DNA of 64,000 nucleotides, from contig NZ_CP081149.1 in the NCBI RefSeq assembly GCF_019665785.1, forward strand, positions 1,116,001 to 1,180,000, read 5' to 3'. This DNA is from Deefgea piscis. Lineage in GTDB: Bacteria > Pseudomonadota > Gammaproteobacteria > Burkholderiales > Chitinibacteraceae. The notes beneath the pieces are model-generated. The model saw only the letters and a program-made list of their open reading frames with translations. It had not been told where the DNA came from and made no database searches. Position 1 is the first letter of the stretch. Every line of letters starts with the position of its first letter. A program made the position numbers and the translations under genes. This document shows, piece after piece, positions 63,311-64,000 of this stretch.

Positions 63311-63344
63311 GCTCACCCAATATCAAGGGTGATATTGGGTGAGC
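63311..63344 (+). terminator. Long hairpin after cysA
   Basis: GCTCACCCAATATCA pairs perfectly over 15 bp with TGATATTGGGTGAGC around AGGG. It sits 10 bases after the stop. There is no T-run, so it may act as an mRNA-stabilising 3' end or a factor-dependent terminator. Confidence 0.65.
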
Positions 63345-63581
63345 GCAAATTCCAATCAATTGGTGATGGCAGTTGGCCATAAGCCGGCAAATTGAGTGGA
63401 CAACTATTCTGGGTTTACGTTGCGCAAACAATAGTTTCTGCAACTAAAATCCATAGGTATCTGTTTAATGCCTACAACAAAAATCGCATTGATAAGAACT
63501 TTGATTAAAGAGTGCCTAGCTTGCTGTAAATTCTTCACGACTAAAGAATTTATTTTAATATTTATTGCGTACCAAACATTA

Positions 63582-63617
63582 AAACCACATAACACATGCT
63601 TAATTGTTATGTGGTTT
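63582..63617 (-). terminator. Terminator of the minus-strand gene at the right edge
   Basis: AAACCACATAACA (63582-63594) pairs perfectly with TGTTATGTGGTTT (63605-63617). On the minus strand a T-run (TTTTAATG) follows. It lies 19 bases beyond the stop of the gene at 63636-63989 and supports that gene being real. Confidence 0.75.
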
Positions 63618-63635
63618 CATTGTTATTCTACCTTG

Positions 63636-63989
63636 TTAAAAACTGGAAATACTAGATGCATATCCTACAGCCTTGTCAATATTTTTTGCTGCGCTAATTA
63701 TATTTATAGATATGGCATCAATATTTATAGATGCTTCTATTGTAAAGCCTCTAGATCTCCTGTTGCAATTTTCTTCCCATCCAAAACTTAAAAGCGTGGT
63801 ATTAAGGTTGTCCAATCCAGATGATAACATTCGCTCTACTCGACTCCAATCCTGGTCACCAGTATATTCCCAAGATACTTCAAGAATTATTTTATTTTTT
63901 GCATGATCAAATCGTACGCATATTTTTAGTCCATTTACTCCGGTATATCTAGCTGATGAATCATCATCACTCCACTTGTAAGATGCCAT
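63636..63989 (-). CDS. Unknown small protein in AT-rich DNA
   Basis: A 117-aa protein that I do not recognise. It begins MASYKWSDDDSSARYTGVNG, has EVSWEYTGDQDWSRVERML and a mixed beta/alpha C-terminal half (SINIDAISINIISAAKNIDK). No signal peptide or membrane helix. The DNA is AT-rich (19 of 60 bases are G/C at 63661-63720), unlike the sulfate genes next door, so recent transfer is possible. A perfect terminator lies just downstream. The window ends 11 bases before its start, so the promoter is not seen. Confidence 0.55.
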   Translation of the reverse strand: MASYKWSDDDSSARYTGVNGLKICVRFDHAKNKIILEVSWEYTGDQDWSRVERMLSSGLDNLNTTLLSFGWEENCNRRSRGFTIEASINIDAISINIISAAKNIDKAVGYASSISSF

Positions 63990-64000
63990 TGTGTTTATAT

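Larger units (their letters stand above)
63302..63635. other. Gap after cysA
   Basis: Contains the hairpin ending cysA, then AT-rich DNA without a supported gene. Short frames on both strands here lack ribosome-binding sites. Near its right end is the terminator of the last minus-strand gene. Confidence 0.4.

Noticed and set aside
63468..63791. 107-codon plus-strand frame near the right edge
   Set aside because: It overlaps the better-supported minus-strand gene and its terminator, and has Cys/Ile-rich random-looking composition.
1..64000. CRISPR array, prophage or insertion sequence
   Set aside because: No regularly spaced repeats, cas genes, phage structural genes, integrase or transposase were seen anywhere in the window.

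Overview
The window looks like chromosomal DNA of a Gram-negative betaproteobacterium. The order Neisseriales, near the chitin-degrading Chitinibacteraceae/Chromobacteriaceae, is my best guess. This rests on gene content (RNase E, waaF, rnk, MotD-type motor protein, heme uptake, GlcNAc/chitin-type sugar uptake) and on mid-range base composition (about 48% GC by eye in housekeeping genes). No search was run, so the genus is inference. There is no prophage, transposase, plasmid origin or CRISPR array.

Layout. 1-5.4 kb: rne (cut by the window edge), a structured 0.6-kb divergent leader, then a tightly overlapping rluC-HAD phosphatase-Rieske-sppA run and a MotD-like motor gene. 5.8-12.6 kb: an AT-rich, translationally coupled four-gene signalling operon. 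It holds two paralogous TPR proteins with no catalytic domain, a TPR-hybrid histidine kinase (HisKA-HATPase-REC-HPt) and a REC-GGDEF diguanylate cyclase. This is the most unusual unit in the window. 12.7-18.3 kb (minus): lplT, an RND adaptor lipoprotein and an RND pump. 18.4-21.8 kb: dedA, alr, lysC. 21.9-22.5 kb: five tRNAs (Ser-Arg-Glu-Arg-Glu) behind a clear promoter.

23.2-32.8 kb is a Fur-boxed heme island. A TonB receptor, HmuS-type protein and HmuTUV importer bring heme in. HutW/ChuW, HutX/ChuX and ChuY homologues form a second transcription unit for anaerobic radical-SAM heme breakdown, and a divergent ChaN lipoprotein shares a two-box Fur region with the receptor. 33-42.4 kb is housekeeping: msrB, aroA, waaF, a CHCC zinc-finger protein, ilvE, rnk, two small secreted proteins, an asd-like usg gene behind an attenuator-like leader, and rlmD. 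42.5-45.1 kb: an orphan soluble hybrid histidine kinase.

45.1-47.7 kb (cysB, a TauE-type permease, an APS-type cysH) and 57.9-63.3 kb (two sulfate/thiosulfate binding proteins, cysT, cysW, cysA) together give uptake and reduction of sulfate. Between them, 48.0-55.0 kb encodes an amino-sugar kinase, a GntR regulator and a complete sugar ABC importer, probably for chitin-derived sugars. 55.0-57.6 kb holds an aldo/keto reductase, a TraB/GumN-like protein that has lost both motif histidines, and an unknown protein. The last 0.6 kb is AT-rich with one unrecognised small gene.
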